A stretch of 64,000 bases of DNA from Streptomyces sp. NBC_01498 (GTDB lineage Bacteria > Actinomycetota > Actinomycetes > Streptomycetales > Streptomycetaceae): assembly GCF_036327775.1 (NCBI RefSeq), contig NZ_CP109598.1, positions 3,472,001-3,536,000 of the forward strand, written 5' to 3'. This document shows, piece by piece, positions 17,659 through 26,563 of this stretch. The position numbers and the translations under genes are program-made. Each line of letters opens with the position of its first letter. Positions within the stretch are counted from its first letter, which is position 1. The notes beneath the pieces were generated by a model, which saw only the letters and a list, made by a program, of their open reading frames with translations, was not told the origin of the DNA and searched no databases.

Positions 17659-19725
17659 TCAGACGCCGATGTTGTAGCCGTCCTTGCGCCAGATCGCCAC
17701 GACCGACGGGCGGACCATCTTGCCCGGACCGTCGGGCCACGCGCTGAGCGGGTTCTCGACCGTCGCGCCGGTGATCTCGCCCGGGTGCTGGACCGCGACC
17801 AGGACACGCCGGTCCTGGATGATCGGGCCGCAGGTCTCCGCGCCCTTCGGAACGGTGAGGAACTGCTTCAGCTCACCGCGCCGCTCGCCCTGCGTCGCCA
17901 CACCGAACAGACCGTCGTGCGAGCCGAGCTGGGCACCGTCCGTGGAGATCCACAGGTTGCCGTGCGGGTCGAACGCCACGTTGTCCGGGCAGGAGATCGG
18001 GCTGACCTTGTCCTTCGGGAAGCCGGCGAAGTACGTCGACGGGTCCTTGGGGTCGCCCGCGACCAGGAACAGCCGCCAGGCGAAACCGTCGCCCGCCGGG
18101 TCGTCCCAGTTCTCGGCCAGCTCCAGGATCTGACCGTGCTTGTTGGCGTTGCGCGGGTTGGCCTCGTCCGCCGCCGCCTTGCCCGCGGCACCTCGGTCGG
18201 TGTTGTTCGTCAGCGCGACGTACACCCGGCCGGTGCGCGGCGAGGGCTCGACGTCCTCCGGACGGTCCATCTTCGTGGCGCCGACCTTGTCACCGGCGAG
18301 GCGCGTGAAGACGTACACCTCGTCGGCGGTCATGCCGGGCACGTGCGAGACGTCGCCGGTGGCGAGCGGGATCCACACGCCGGAGCCGTCGAACTCGCCG
18401 TCCGCGGGGAGCTTGCCGGTGCCGTCGATGTCCACCGGGCTGTCGCCGCTCAGCTTGGCGACGTACAGCGTGCCCTCGTCCAGCAGCGTGAGGTTGTGGT
18501 CGCGGGCCGCGCGGCTGTTGCCCTTCTTCATCGCCTTGGACGAGACGAACTTGTAGAAGTAGTCGAACCGCTCGTCGTCGCCCATGTAGACCACGGCGCG
18601 GCCGTCGGAGGTCAGACGCGGCTGCGCGGCCTCGTGCTTGAAGCGGCCGAGCGCGGTGCGCTTGCGCGGCGTGAAGTCCGGGTCGTACGGGTCGAGTTCG
18701 ACGACCCAGCCGAAGCGGTGGATCTCGTTGGGCTCCTGCTTCAGGTCGAAGCGCTTGTCGAACCGCTCCCACTTGCGCTCGGTGGCGGCCGTGCCGACGC
18801 CGTAACGCTTGTCGGTGGCGCTCGACCCGTTGGCGAAGTACTGGTTGAAGTTCTCCTCGCCCGACAGGATCGTGCCCCACGGGGTGGTGCCGCCGGCGCA
18901 GTTGTTGAGCGTGCCGTAGACCTTCTTGCCCGAGCGGTCGGCGGAGGTGCGCAGCAGCTCGGAGCCCGCGGCCGGGCCGGTGAGCCGGAACTCGGAGGTG
19001 ACGGTGATACGGCGGTTCAGCTCGTGCCGCGAGACGGCGGTGAGCTTGCCGCTGCGGGGCTCCTCGTCCACGACGACGACCGACAGGCCGTGCGCGGCCC
19101 AGGCGATCTCGACCTGCTCGCGGGTGGGGTTCTCGGGGTCGTACCCCTTGAACATCAGGATCTCGTCCGTGTACTCGTGGTTGGCCACGAGGAGCTGCTT
19201 GCCGCGCTCGCTCTTCAGCGGCAGCAGGCTCAGGAAGTCGTTGTTGTAACCGAACTGGCCGGCCTGCGCCTTGGCGGTCTGCTTGTTCGGGTTGAACTCC
19301 GGCGCGCCGCGCAGGATCGGGTCGCCCCAGCGGATGACGAGGTTCTGCGTGTAGCCGGCCGGGACGGTCACCTTGTCGGCGGTGTTGGGCGCGACGGCCG
19401 CGAAGCGCAGACCACGGGCGCCGTCCGCCTTGTTGCCACCGTTGCCGTGGCGGTCGTCCGCACCGGCGAGGGCGGCGGCGGAGGCGGGGGTGCTGCCGCC
19501 GGTACCCGCGGCGATGGCGGTGCCCGCGGCTGCGGCGACGGTCACGACAGCGGCGCCGCGCATGACCGACCGGCGGGAGAGCGCGGAGGCGATGACATCG
19601 CCGGCGTACTCGTTGTCACTGGTGTTGGGCACCTCGTGGAAACACGCGTCACCGCAGCGGTAACGGCAAGTCATGGCGGAACGTCCGCCCGGGTGCGAGT
19701 TCAGCAGCGGCAGCAGTTTGCGCAC
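17659..19725 (-). CDS. phoX: PhoX-type secreted alkaline phosphatase
   Basis: A 688-residue DUF839/PhoX-family protein. It begins RKLLPLLNSHPGGRSA and then MTCRYRCGDACFHEVPNTSD, the conserved Streptomyces opening. The twin-arginine signal is SRRSVMRGAAVVTVAAAAG at about 48-66, so export is by the Tat route, folded. The body contains typical PhoX segments such as NCAGGTTPWGTILSGEENFNQYF, split around the metal-binding glutamates, and GRFKHEAAQPR. The family hydrolyses phosphomonoesters with Ca and Fe cofactors. The GTG at 19725 follows GGAGGGGAAA. A candidate PHO box about 100 bases upstream suggests PhoP control under phosphate limitation. Confidence 0.92.
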   Translation of the reverse strand: MRKLLPLLNSHPGGRSAMTCRYRCGDACFHEVPNTSDNEYAGDVIASALSRRSVMRGAAVVTVAAAAGTAIAAGTGGSTPASAAALAGADDRHGNGGNKADGARGLRFAAVAPNTADKVTVPAGYTQNLVIRWGDPILRGAPEFNPNKQTAKAQAGQFGYNNDFLSLLPLKSERGKQLLVANHEYTDEILMFKGYDPENPTREQVEIAWAAHGLSVVVVDEEPRSGKLTAVSRHELNRRITVTSEFRLTGPAAGSELLRTSADRSGKKVYGTLNNCAGGTTPWGTILSGEENFNQYFANGSSATDKRYGVGTAATERKWERFDKRFDLKQEPNEIHRFGWVVELDPYDPDFTPRKRTALGRFKHEAAQPRLTSDGRAVVYMGDDERFDYFYKFVSSKAMKKGNSRAARDHNLTLLDEGTLYVAKLSGDSPVDIDGTGKLPADGEFDGSGVWIPLATGDVSHVPGMTADEVYVFTRLAGDKVGATKMDRPEDVEPSPRTGRVYVALTNNTDRGAAGKAAADEANPRNANKHGQILELAENWDDPAGDGFAWRLFLVAGDPKDPSTYFAGFPKDKVSPISCPDNVAFDPHGNLWISTDGAQLGSHDGLFGVATQGERRGELKQFLTVPKGAETCGPIIQDRRVLVAVQHPGEITGATVENPLSAWPDGPGKMVRPSVVAIWRKDGYNIGV

Positions 19726-20040
19726 TTTCCCCTCCGATGGGCTTTACTCGGCGCGCCCCGCGCCGACATGGTGTCGGGATCTGACGGCGGCGACGCTATG
19801 CGCGTAGGCACCCGGTTCGGCGGCCTCAAGGTGAACACGGAATGAATGTGAGCCGACCGGGCTTCGGAGGAGGGCACATTCGAGGTCCCGGGGCGCCCCT
19901 GCCGGGGCGGGGCGCGAGTGGCCGCTAACCTTACGTATCCGCCATGGCCAGGGATGCCGAGTTTCGGTCGGGGTGAGCCCCCGGTCCCCGGTTCCAAGTA
20001 CGGATATATGCCGCACCCAACTCATCTGAAAGGCTCGCCC
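19726..20040. other. Divergent promoter region between PhoX and the VWA gene
   Basis: 315 bases containing the candidate PHO box and, near 19920-19945, an AT-richer stretch (gctaaccttacgtat) that may hold the rightward promoter. No gene seen. Confidence 0.45.
19826..19847 (-). promoter_or_regulatory. Candidate PHO box upstream of phoX
   Basis: Read on the minus strand: two adjacent 11-base units, ATTCATTCCGT and GTTCACCTTGA. They share TTCA at the same place and resemble the Streptomyces PhoP direct-repeat unit GTTCACC. The first unit is degenerate. It lies about 100 bases before the phoX start. Confidence 0.5.
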
Positions 20041-21552
20041 ATGGGCATTCGGAGCTTGCTGCGCAAGGTGTTTGGACGCGAGCGTGCGGAGGGTGACGAG
20101 TCGGCGGCCATGACGGTTCCGGCCCAGACCGAGCGCACGCGTCAGCCTGAACCCACGACGCCGTCCACGACGCCCGCCACGACGGCCACGCCGTCGGACG
20201 CGAAGGCCGCCCCCACGGTGCCCGCGCCGGCGAAGGAGCCGACTCCCGCCGCGGAGCGGTCCCCGGCCTCGGTTCCGGAGAAGGCCGAGGCGGGAACGAC
20301 CCGGGCGGGGAGGAGCGGGGCCGGGACGTCAGGAACGGGGACGTCAGGGGCCGGAAGGACCGAGGCGGAGAAGGCCGACGACCTGGTCGCCGCGGCCTTC
20401 GACAACCCGCGCCCGGCGACGCCGGAGCGCAGTGTCCCGGCCCAGACGAAGCGGGAGGAACGGGAGGAGCCGAAGACCCCGACGGTCCCGGCGCAGTCCC
20501 ACGCGGTCCCGGCGCAGTCCCACGCGGAGCCGACGCCGTCCCACGCGGAGCCGACGCCGTCCCTCGCGGAGCCGGAGGAGTCCCGCCCGGAGCCGGAGCC
20601 CGAGGTGGTGGCCGCGGCGGCGGTCGAGCCCGAGCCGGTGGTCGTCAAGCTGCCCCAGCCCGAGCCGGAGACCGACATCGTCCCCGAGCCCGAAGAGACC
20701 CCCGAGCCCGTCGCCCTGGTCGTCGTCCCCGAACCCCTCCCCACCCCCGAACCGGTGGCGGAGCCCGAACCGGTGAACGACGCGGATACGGCTGACGCCC
20801 CGGCCGAAGCTCCGGCTCAGGCCCCGGCGCCCGCCGTCCTCACCCCCGTCGCCGAGCCGGGCAAGCCCGCGTACTCGCTCGCCCGCGTCAAGTCCCGTGC
20901 CCCCGGCCTGGTCGACACGTACAAGGCGGCGGGCGCGGCGCTCAAGAAGGCCGGTCTCGCCGGGCAGCGGGCGACCGTCTACCTCGTACTGGACCGTTCG
21001 GGTTCGATGCGCCCGTACTTCAAGGACGGCAGCGCCCAGCGCCTCGGCGAACAGGCCCTCGCGCTCTCGGCCCAGCTGGACGAGAAGGCGACCGTGCAGG
21101 TCGTCTTCTTCTCGACGGACATCGACGGTACGGGCGAGGTCTCCCTGACCGCGTACGAGAACCGGGTGGACGAACTGCACGCCGGACTCGGCCGGATGGG
21201 CCGGACCAACTACCACCGCGCGGTGGAGGAGGTCGTCGCCCTGCACGAGAAGGCGGGCCACCCCGGCCCCGCGCTCGTGATCTTCCAGACGGACGGCGCG
21301 CCGACGGTCCGGCTCGCGGCGGAGCAGGCGTTCGCGGAGGCGGCGAAGCTGCCGCTGTTCTGGCAGTTCGTGGCGTTCGGGGAACACGACGCGAAGGGCT
21401 TCGACGTCGCGCGGAAGCTCGGCGCGGACGAGAAGGCGCCGAACGTGTCCTTCTTCCACGCGGGCCCGGCGCCCAAGGACCTCCCGGACGCGGAGATGTT
21501 CGAGAACCTGCTCGCCGCGCTCCCGGCCTGGTGGGCGGCCCGTACGTCCTGA
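20041..21552 (+). CDS. TerF-type VWA-domain protein with long Pro/Glu-rich linker
   Basis: A 503-residue protein. A short basic N-terminus ([16 protein letters not shown]) is followed by about 260 residues of low-complexity Pro/Ala/Thr/Glu with repeated SHAEPTP-like units. From about 290 the VWA domain follows: [19 protein letters not shown] contains the MIDAS DxSGS, and [10 protein letters not shown] the second metal loop. The sequence around [20 protein letters not shown] matches the TerF C-terminal type found with tellurium-resistance and stress clusters. No other ter genes are nearby. The ATG at 20041 has GAAAGG upstream; an in-frame extension upstream has no such site. Confidence 0.85.
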   Translation: MGIRSLLRKVFGRERAEGDESAAMTVPAQTERTRQPEPTTPSTTPATTATPSDAKAAPTVPAPAKEPTPAAERSPASVPEKAEAGTTRAGRSGAGTSGTGTSGAGRTEAEKADDLVAAAFDNPRPATPERSVPAQTKREEREEPKTPTVPAQSHAVPAQSHAEPTPSHAEPTPSLAEPEESRPEPEPEVVAAAAVEPEPVVVKLPQPEPETDIVPEPEETPEPVALVVVPEPLPTPEPVAEPEPVNDADTADAPAEAPAQAPAPAVLTPVAEPGKPAYSLARVKSRAPGLVDTYKAAGAALKKAGLAGQRATVYLVLDRSGSMRPYFKDGSAQRLGEQALALSAQLDEKATVQVVFFSTDIDGTGEVSLTAYENRVDELHAGLGRMGRTNYHRAVEEVVALHEKAGHPGPALVIFQTDGAPTVRLAAEQAFAEAAKLPLFWQFVAFGEHDAKGFDVARKLGADEKAPNVSFFHAGPAPKDLPDAEMFENLLAALPAWWAARTS

Positions 21553-22049
21553 AGTCCGCCCAACCCGCCCGCTCCTCGACACCATGAGACGCGCCCTCCG
21601 CCTTCTGCCGGAGGGCGCGTCTCGTTGCCGGATGGCTCGTTGCCGGGAGCCCGGTTGTCGGGCGTCTCGTTGCCGGATGCCCGGTTGTCGGGCGGGCGGT
21701 CGCCGGGAACCCGGTTGTCGGGCGGGCGGCGACCTGCCGGCTCGTCGCCCGGCGGGCGTTGTCAGTGCCGGGTGGCATGCTCGGCTGCTCGACCCGGACT
21801 GGGGTTTCGACTTCGAGGACCGCGAGGAGATACGGCGCCGGCTGCCCCGGCTGGTGGCCTCTACTTCGACCGCGTCCATGTCTGAGTTCGCCCGGGTCCG
21901 AGCCCGGGTCCGGGTCCGCTTCCGCGTCCGCCTCTGATCGGACTTACGCGGCTGATGGGGTGAATGACAAGGGACTTGAGCCCGGTCGGGGCAGCGGGAG
22001 ACGGACGATGATCTTTCCCGACCCACTCGACTCTCGGAGCGCCTGAACC
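21553..22049. other. Spacer with terminator and 30-bp repeats
   Basis: 497 bases. After the hairpin at 21586-21623 come three units with a 30-bp period beginning at 21651, 21681 and 21711; each starts with cccggttgtcgggcg, itself a small dyad. No gene is supported. Confidence 0.6.
21586..21623 (+). terminator. Hairpin terminator after the VWA gene
   Basis: Perfect 15-bp stem, arms 21586-21600 and 21609-21623, eight-base loop, 34 bases past the stop codon. Confidence 0.82.
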
Positions 22050-22601
22050 ATGACCACTGCCATCCAGGACGTCATCACCACCAAGCACGAGCGCGCGTTC
22101 GACACCATGGACGCCAACCACGACGGTTATCTGGACTGGGCGGACTACCAGAAGCTCGCCGACCGCTACATCGAGGCGTACCGGCTGGACAAGAACGACC
22201 GCCGGGCCAGGGCACTTCAGAGCTTCTACCAGATCTACTGGCTGGAACTGCTGCGTCACGCGGGCGTGGACGGCGACCGGCTCACCAAGGAGCAGTACGT
22301 CACGGCCTGCCGTCTCACGGCCATCGACACGAGCCGGCTCAACGTGACCGAGGGCGGCGGACACGCGATGTTCGACGTGATCGACGTCAACGGCGACAAC
22401 GAGATCAGCAAGGACGAGTTCGCCCGCTTCCTGCGGGACGTGTGGCGGATCGACGCGCCCGACGCGATGGACTCCTTCATGAAGCTGGACACCGACGGGG
22501 ACGGCGCGATCTCACGCATGGAATTCATCCGGTCCGTGCGTGAGCACTTCCTCTCCAACGACCCGGACGCACCGGGCAGCCTGTTCTTCGGCCACATCTG
22601 A
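22050..22601 (+). CDS. EF-hand calcium-binding protein (calerythrin-like)
   Basis: A 183-residue cytoplasmic protein with at least three canonical EF-hand loops: DANHDGYLDWAD near residue 21, DVNGDNEISKDE near 113 and DTDGDGAISRME near 147. A fourth, degenerate hand may lie around VDGDRLTKEQ near 70. Size and spacing match prokaryotic calerythrin/CabD-type proteins, which buffer or sense Ca2+. The gene starts with ATG and is monocistronic; both neighbours have their own signals. Confidence 0.93.
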   Translation: MTTAIQDVITTKHERAFDTMDANHDGYLDWADYQKLADRYIEAYRLDKNDRRARALQSFYQIYWLELLRHAGVDGDRLTKEQYVTACRLTAIDTSRLNVTEGGGHAMFDVIDVNGDNEISKDEFARFLRDVWRIDAPDAMDSFMKLDTDGDGAISRMEFIRSVREHFLSNDPDAPGSLFFGHI

Positions 22602-22700
22602 GCGAGCGAGCGGGGGCGGGAGCGAGCGCCGTGTGCTCCCGCCCCGGTGACGGCGGGAAATCCCTTGGCGCGGCGGGCGGAAAGAGCGAAGACTCGTCCC

Positions 22701-23345
22701 ATGGCTGACATGGGGTCGTTCCGGGACGCGGTCATCGCCTGGGCGGCCGGCCCGGCCGACACCCCCGAAGCCCCCGGCGGTCCCGCCGCCACCGCGCGCG
22801 CACTGGCCGCGAGCCTGCCCGTCCGTACGGTCGTCCTGCTCGAAGGCCCCAGCGACGCGGCGGCGGTCGACGCCCTGGCCACGGCACGCGGCCGGAGTCT
22901 GGCGGCGGAGGGCGTCTGTGTCCTGCCGATGGGCGGCGCGATGAGCGTCGCGCGCTTCGCCCAGCTCCTCGGCCCGTCCGGTCTGGGCCTGCGCCTGACC
23001 GGCCTGTGCGACGAGCGTGAACACAGCTTCTACGCACGGGGCTTCGAGCGGGCGGGCGCGGCCCACCACGAGTTCTTCGTCTGCGCGGCCGACCTGGAGG
23101 ACGAACTGATCCGCGCGCTCGGGGTGGCCCGGGTGGCGGAGCTCGTACGCGCGGAGGGCGACGAGCGCGCGCTGCTGACCTTCCTGCGCCAGCCCGCCCA
23201 GCAGGGCCGTGCGCCGCAGCAGCAGTACCGCCGCTTCATGGGTACGAAGAAGGGCCGCAAGATCCGCTACGGCCACGTCCTGGTCGAAGCCCTGCCCCCC
23301 GGGCGCGTACCCGCCCCGCTGGACAACCTGTTCAACAGTCTCTGA
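22701..23345 (+). CDS. Stand-alone TOPRIM-domain protein (OLD-like)
   Basis: A 214-residue protein with TOPRIM motifs of the OLD-nuclease type: TVVLLEGPSDAAAVDAL near residue 43 (catalytic Glu), VLPMGGAMSVARFAQLLG near 75, and LTGLCDEREHSFYARG near 97 in the DxD position, read here as DERE. The C-terminus is RRFMGTKKGRKIRYGH, then a tail. OLD proteins usually have an N-terminal ABC-like ATPase; it is absent here and not encoded next door. The ATG at 22701 is preferred over upstream starts. The activity is probably metal-dependent nucleic-acid cleavage or a related reaction, unproven. Confidence 0.82.
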   Translation: MADMGSFRDAVIAWAAGPADTPEAPGGPAATARALAASLPVRTVVLLEGPSDAAAVDALATARGRSLAAEGVCVLPMGGAMSVARFAQLLGPSGLGLRLTGLCDEREHSFYARGFERAGAAHHEFFVCAADLEDELIRALGVARVAELVRAEGDERALLTFLRQPAQQGRAPQQQYRRFMGTKKGRKIRYGHVLVEALPPGRVPAPLDNLFNSL

Positions 23346-23424
23346 ACGACCTTGTCCTCGCTTGATGACGCTGATCGGATCGACGCATGTTCGGGCGGTA
23401 GCAACCGTTCACCCGGGGGGATTT

Positions 23425-24594
23425 GTGCAAGCCGACCGTCAGACCCGACAAGCCGGCGCGCTGCGTGCCAGGTGCGCGACAGCAGCCGCGTACGCCGTCG
23501 CCGCTGTGGTCCATCTCGTGACGGCGGGACTGTTCGCCGCCGGGCTGATGCTGATCGTTCTCGGGTTCCGTACCGTTGTCCAGCCGGTGATCGGCCTGCT
23601 GTTGCTGGGCCTGGCCGTCGCCCTGCGCCCGCGCCCCGAGCGGCTGAACCCCGACCTGCCCCTGCTGCGGGAAGCCGACGCGCGGACCCTGTTCGCGCTG
23701 CTGCGCCGGACGGCGGACAGCGCCGGAGCGCGACACGTCGACGCGGTCCAGCTCACCGCGGACTTCTCCGTGACCGTCATCCCCTACGGGCTCCGCCGCC
23801 GGCGCTGCCTCGTCCTGGGTCTGCCGCTCTGGGCCGCCTACTCCCCTCAGCAGCGTATTGCCGCGATCACTCAGGCACTGGGCCGGAGCGCTCCCCGCAA
23901 CGTCCGGTTCGGCATGGTGATCGGCTCGGCCCTCAGGTCGCTGACCGCCGGGTCACAGGCGCTGCGAGCGGGCGACCCGTCCCCCGCGTCGTGGGACGCC
24001 AGTCCCCTCAGCCTGCACGCGGCCGAGGCGATCGTGGGGGCGCGGCGCTTCAACAGCCGGGCGCGGACCGGGCAGTGGCTGCTGTGGCCGCCGCGAACGG
24101 TGACGGCCGCGACGGCCCGCCTGCTGCTGCGGCTCACCCGCCCGGCCGCCGCGCGTGCGCGGTTCGAGGCGGACGAGGCGGGGGCCCGCGCGGCCTCCTC
24201 GGGGGCCGCTGTCGCCGCGCTGCGTGACCGGCGCCTGGCGCCGGCGATCGGCGTGGAGATGCACCGGCTGGTCGTCGAGAGACGCACGCTCCTCAAGGGC
24301 CGCGCCCCCGCGGTCGCGCAGGGCGATCTGTGGGAGACCGTCACCCGGCACGCGGCGCTCCTGCGCGAACGCCAGGAAACCGTCCGGCCTCCCGGACCCG
24401 ACCCTCGGGGCGGCGTGTCCGGTTCCGCCCGCCACGATTCCGACGCCCGGCGCGCGGCACGACTGGCCGACGCCCCGCAGCACCCCGCGACGATCACGCT
24501 GGACGAACCCGACCGGGCCCGCATAGAGGACGAACTGCGCCCGCCCAAGGAGGCGGTGGCGCGGTTGGTGCTGCGGGGCGGCATACCCGGGTGA
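23425..24594 (+). CDS. M48-like membrane protein lacking the zinc site
   Basis: A 389-residue protein with GTG start behind CGGGGGGA. Two membrane segments occupy about 20-70 (VVHLVTAGLFAAGLMLIVLG and VQPVIGLLLLGLAVALRP). Residues 95-160 follow the pattern of actinomycete M48 metallopeptidases (VQLTADFSVTVIPYGLRR, then LVLGLPLWAAYSPQQRIAAI). Where those have HELGH, this one reads QALGR, so both zinc histidines and the catalytic glutamate are missing. The remainder is Arg/Ala-rich helix. It is probably a non-catalytic homologue. Family assignment rests on my memory of the motif context and is moderate. Confidence 0.65.
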   Translation: MQADRQTRQAGALRARCATAAAYAVAAVVHLVTAGLFAAGLMLIVLGFRTVVQPVIGLLLLGLAVALRPRPERLNPDLPLLREADARTLFALLRRTADSAGARHVDAVQLTADFSVTVIPYGLRRRRCLVLGLPLWAAYSPQQRIAAITQALGRSAPRNVRFGMVIGSALRSLTAGSQALRAGDPSPASWDASPLSLHAAEAIVGARRFNSRARTGQWLLWPPRTVTAATARLLLRLTRPAAARARFEADEAGARAASSGAAVAALRDRRLAPAIGVEMHRLVVERRTLLKGRAPAVAQGDLWETVTRHAALLRERQETVRPPGPDPRGGVSGSARHDSDARRAARLADAPQHPATITLDEPDRARIEDELRPPKEAVARLVLRGGIPG

Positions 24595-24655
24595 CCGACG
24601 CCGGCTTCCTGACCCCGGACCGGTCGTTCCGGCCCGAGTGGTCGTCCCCGAGTGG

Positions 24656-25486
24656 TCATCCGGCGAAGGTCTGTGTCCCCAGCACGGACAGGAGGGCGAG
24701 GCGATCGGCGTCCCGGCTGCCGGGTTCGGCGGTGTAGACCATGATGTACAGGTCGCTGCCGGTGACGTTGAGGGTGTCGCAGTCCAGGGTCAGGGCACCG
24801 ACGCGGGGATGGTCGACGGTCTTGCGCGCGCCGCGCTGCGGGGCGGTGGTGCCCGACTGCCACAGCTCCTCGAAGTGCGAACTCCTGTCGCGCAGGGCGG
24901 TGATGAGGTCGCGCAGGCGCGGGTCGGCCGGGTAGCGGCTTGCCGTGGCGCGCAGGGCGGCGGCCTGGTGGGCCTGTAGTGCGCCCCTCGATTCGGGGGT
25001 GTGGCGCACCCGGGAACCGGTGCCGAGGAAGTTGCGCCAGACCGCGTTGAGGTCCTTGCCGTGCCATTCGCCCATCAGCGCGGTGTAGAGGGGGTTGGCC
25101 AGAAGCTGGTTCCAGGCGGCGTCGAAGACCACGACGGGGGTGTTGGTGAGCCGGTCCAGCATGCGCTGGACGCTCGGCGCGATGTGCGTGGGGATCGTCT
25201 CGGGACCCGGGAGTGCGAGTCCGGCCAGCTGGAACAGCAGGGCGCGTGCATCGTCGGACAGGCGCAGGGCGCGGGCCAGAGCCTCCACGACCTGGGCGGA
25301 GGGGTTGGCGGAGCGGCCCTGTTCGAGGCGGGTGATGTAGTCCACGGAGATCCCGGCCAGCCCGGCCAGTTCTTCACGGCGCAGTCCCGCGGCTCGCCGG
25401 TGGCCGCCGGAGGCAAGGCCCACGGCGCCGGGGGCGACCTGGTCCCGCCAGCGCCGCAGGGCTGCCCCGAGTTCTGTCGTAGCCAT
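24656..25486 (-). CDS. XRE regulator with MmyB-like ligand-binding domain
   Basis: A 276-residue protein. The N-terminal helix-turn-helix (LGAALRRWRDQVAP, RREELAGLAGISVDYITRLE, QGRSANPSAQVVEALARAL) is typical of the MmyB family, as is the following NTPVVVFDAAWNQLLANPLY ligand-domain start. The ATG is at 25486. It is divergent from an SDR gene 127 bases away, the usual place of the target of such regulators, so it probably controls that gene in response to a small molecule. Confidence 0.9.
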   Translation of the reverse strand: MATTELGAALRRWRDQVAPGAVGLASGGHRRAAGLRREELAGLAGISVDYITRLEQGRSANPSAQVVEALARALRLSDDARALLFQLAGLALPGPETIPTHIAPSVQRMLDRLTNTPVVVFDAAWNQLLANPLYTALMGEWHGKDLNAVWRNFLGTGSRVRHTPESRGALQAHQAAALRATASRYPADPRLRDLITALRDRSSHFEELWQSGTTAPQRGARKTVDHPRVGALTLDCDTLNVTGSDLYIMVYTAEPGSRDADRLALLSVLGTQTFAG

Positions 25487-25613
25487 GACGAACAGTGTGG
25501 CTTATGGGGCGGAAGGCGTTCCTGGTACTGGTAGTCCTATGAAGGCGGGTCCACTCGCTGTTCACCCGTTTTGTCTGCACAGTGGAGGCCGGACCAGGGA
25601 AGGACACCCCCGC

Positions 25614-26393
25614 ATGAACAGCCTCGCACTCGTCACCGGCGCCACCTCCGGCATCGGCAAGGCGTTCGCCGAGCGCCTCGCCGCCGACGGCCACGACCTG
25701 ATCGTCGTCGGCCGCGGCCAGGACCGCCTCGACGCGTTCGCCGACGCCCACCCCCAGGTCAGGGTCCGTACCCTCGCGGCCGACCTGTCCACCCAGGAAG
25801 GCATCGACGCCGTCGCCGCCCACTGCGCGGACGAGCCGCTCGACATCCTGATCAACAACGCCGGTGTCGCCCACTACATGCCGCTGGCCGACCTGCCCGC
25901 CGACCAGGCCCGTGAGGTCGTCAACGTCAAGGTCCTCGCCCCCACCCTGCTGATGCGCGCCGCTGTCGGCGGCATGCGGGAACGCGGCACGGGGACGATC
26001 ATCAACATCGCCGGGATGATCGCTTTCAGCGGGCCCGCGGACTCTTCCGTCATGCCGCGCCGCGCCGTCTACGCGGGCACCCTCGCCCTCCTCGTGGCCA
26101 TGTCCCAGACGCTCAGCGCCGAACTGGAGGGCACCGGAGTGAGCGCCCACGTGGTCTGCCCCGGCATCGTGGCCACCAACTTCCACTCCGTCCAGGGCAT
26201 CGACGCGAGCGCCGTACCGCGCATGAGCGCCGAGGACGTCGTCACCGGCACGCTGCGCGGCCTCGAACTCGGCGAGGTCGTCATCGCTCCCGGGGTCGAG
26301 GACCGCGGGCTCCTGGACGACGTCTTCCGGGCCGACCTCGCCGCCTTCGGAGGCCAGAGCACCGCGCTCGCCACCCGCTACCGGGCCGGCTGA
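25614..26393 (+). CDS. Short-chain dehydrogenase/reductase with altered active site
   Basis: A 259-residue SDR. The NAD(P)-binding motif is TGATSGIG at about 9-16, NNAG is at about 81-84 (LIINNAGVAHY), and the strand IINIAGMIAF replaces the usual IxNxSS(V/I). The tyrosine lies in PRRAVYAGTLALLVAMSQTL: the YxxxK lysine is Leu. Without that lysine the normal proton relay is doubtful. The ATG at 25614 follows GGGAAGG. The divergent MmyB-type regulator is its probable controller. Substrate unknown. Confidence 0.85.
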   Translation: MNSLALVTGATSGIGKAFAERLAADGHDLIVVGRGQDRLDAFADAHPQVRVRTLAADLSTQEGIDAVAAHCADEPLDILINNAGVAHYMPLADLPADQAREVVNVKVLAPTLLMRAAVGGMRERGTGTIINIAGMIAFSGPADSSVMPRRAVYAGTLALLVAMSQTLSAELEGTGVSAHVVCPGIVATNFHSVQGIDASAVPRMSAEDVVTGTLRGLELGEVVIAPGVEDRGLLDDVFRADLAAFGGQSTALATRYRAG

Positions 26394-26424
26394 CCCACCG
26401 CGAGACCGGACGGGTCGGCGCGGG

Positions 26425-26449
26425 ACCCCGGCCCGGTTGGGCCCGGGGG
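26425..26449 (+). terminator. Possible terminator after the SDR gene
   Basis: Imperfect GC hairpin (cccggccc / gggcccgggg) about 30 bases past the stop codon. Confidence 0.35.
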
Positions 26450-26563
26450 TAGGTCTGCGGGCCCTGGGAGTTGGGTCCTTCCGCTCCGTACGCTCACGAG
26501 GCAGGTGCCGCGGTTCTGTGCCGCCGGCGGGACGTCCTGAGTGGTGTGGTGGAAGGGTTTCCA

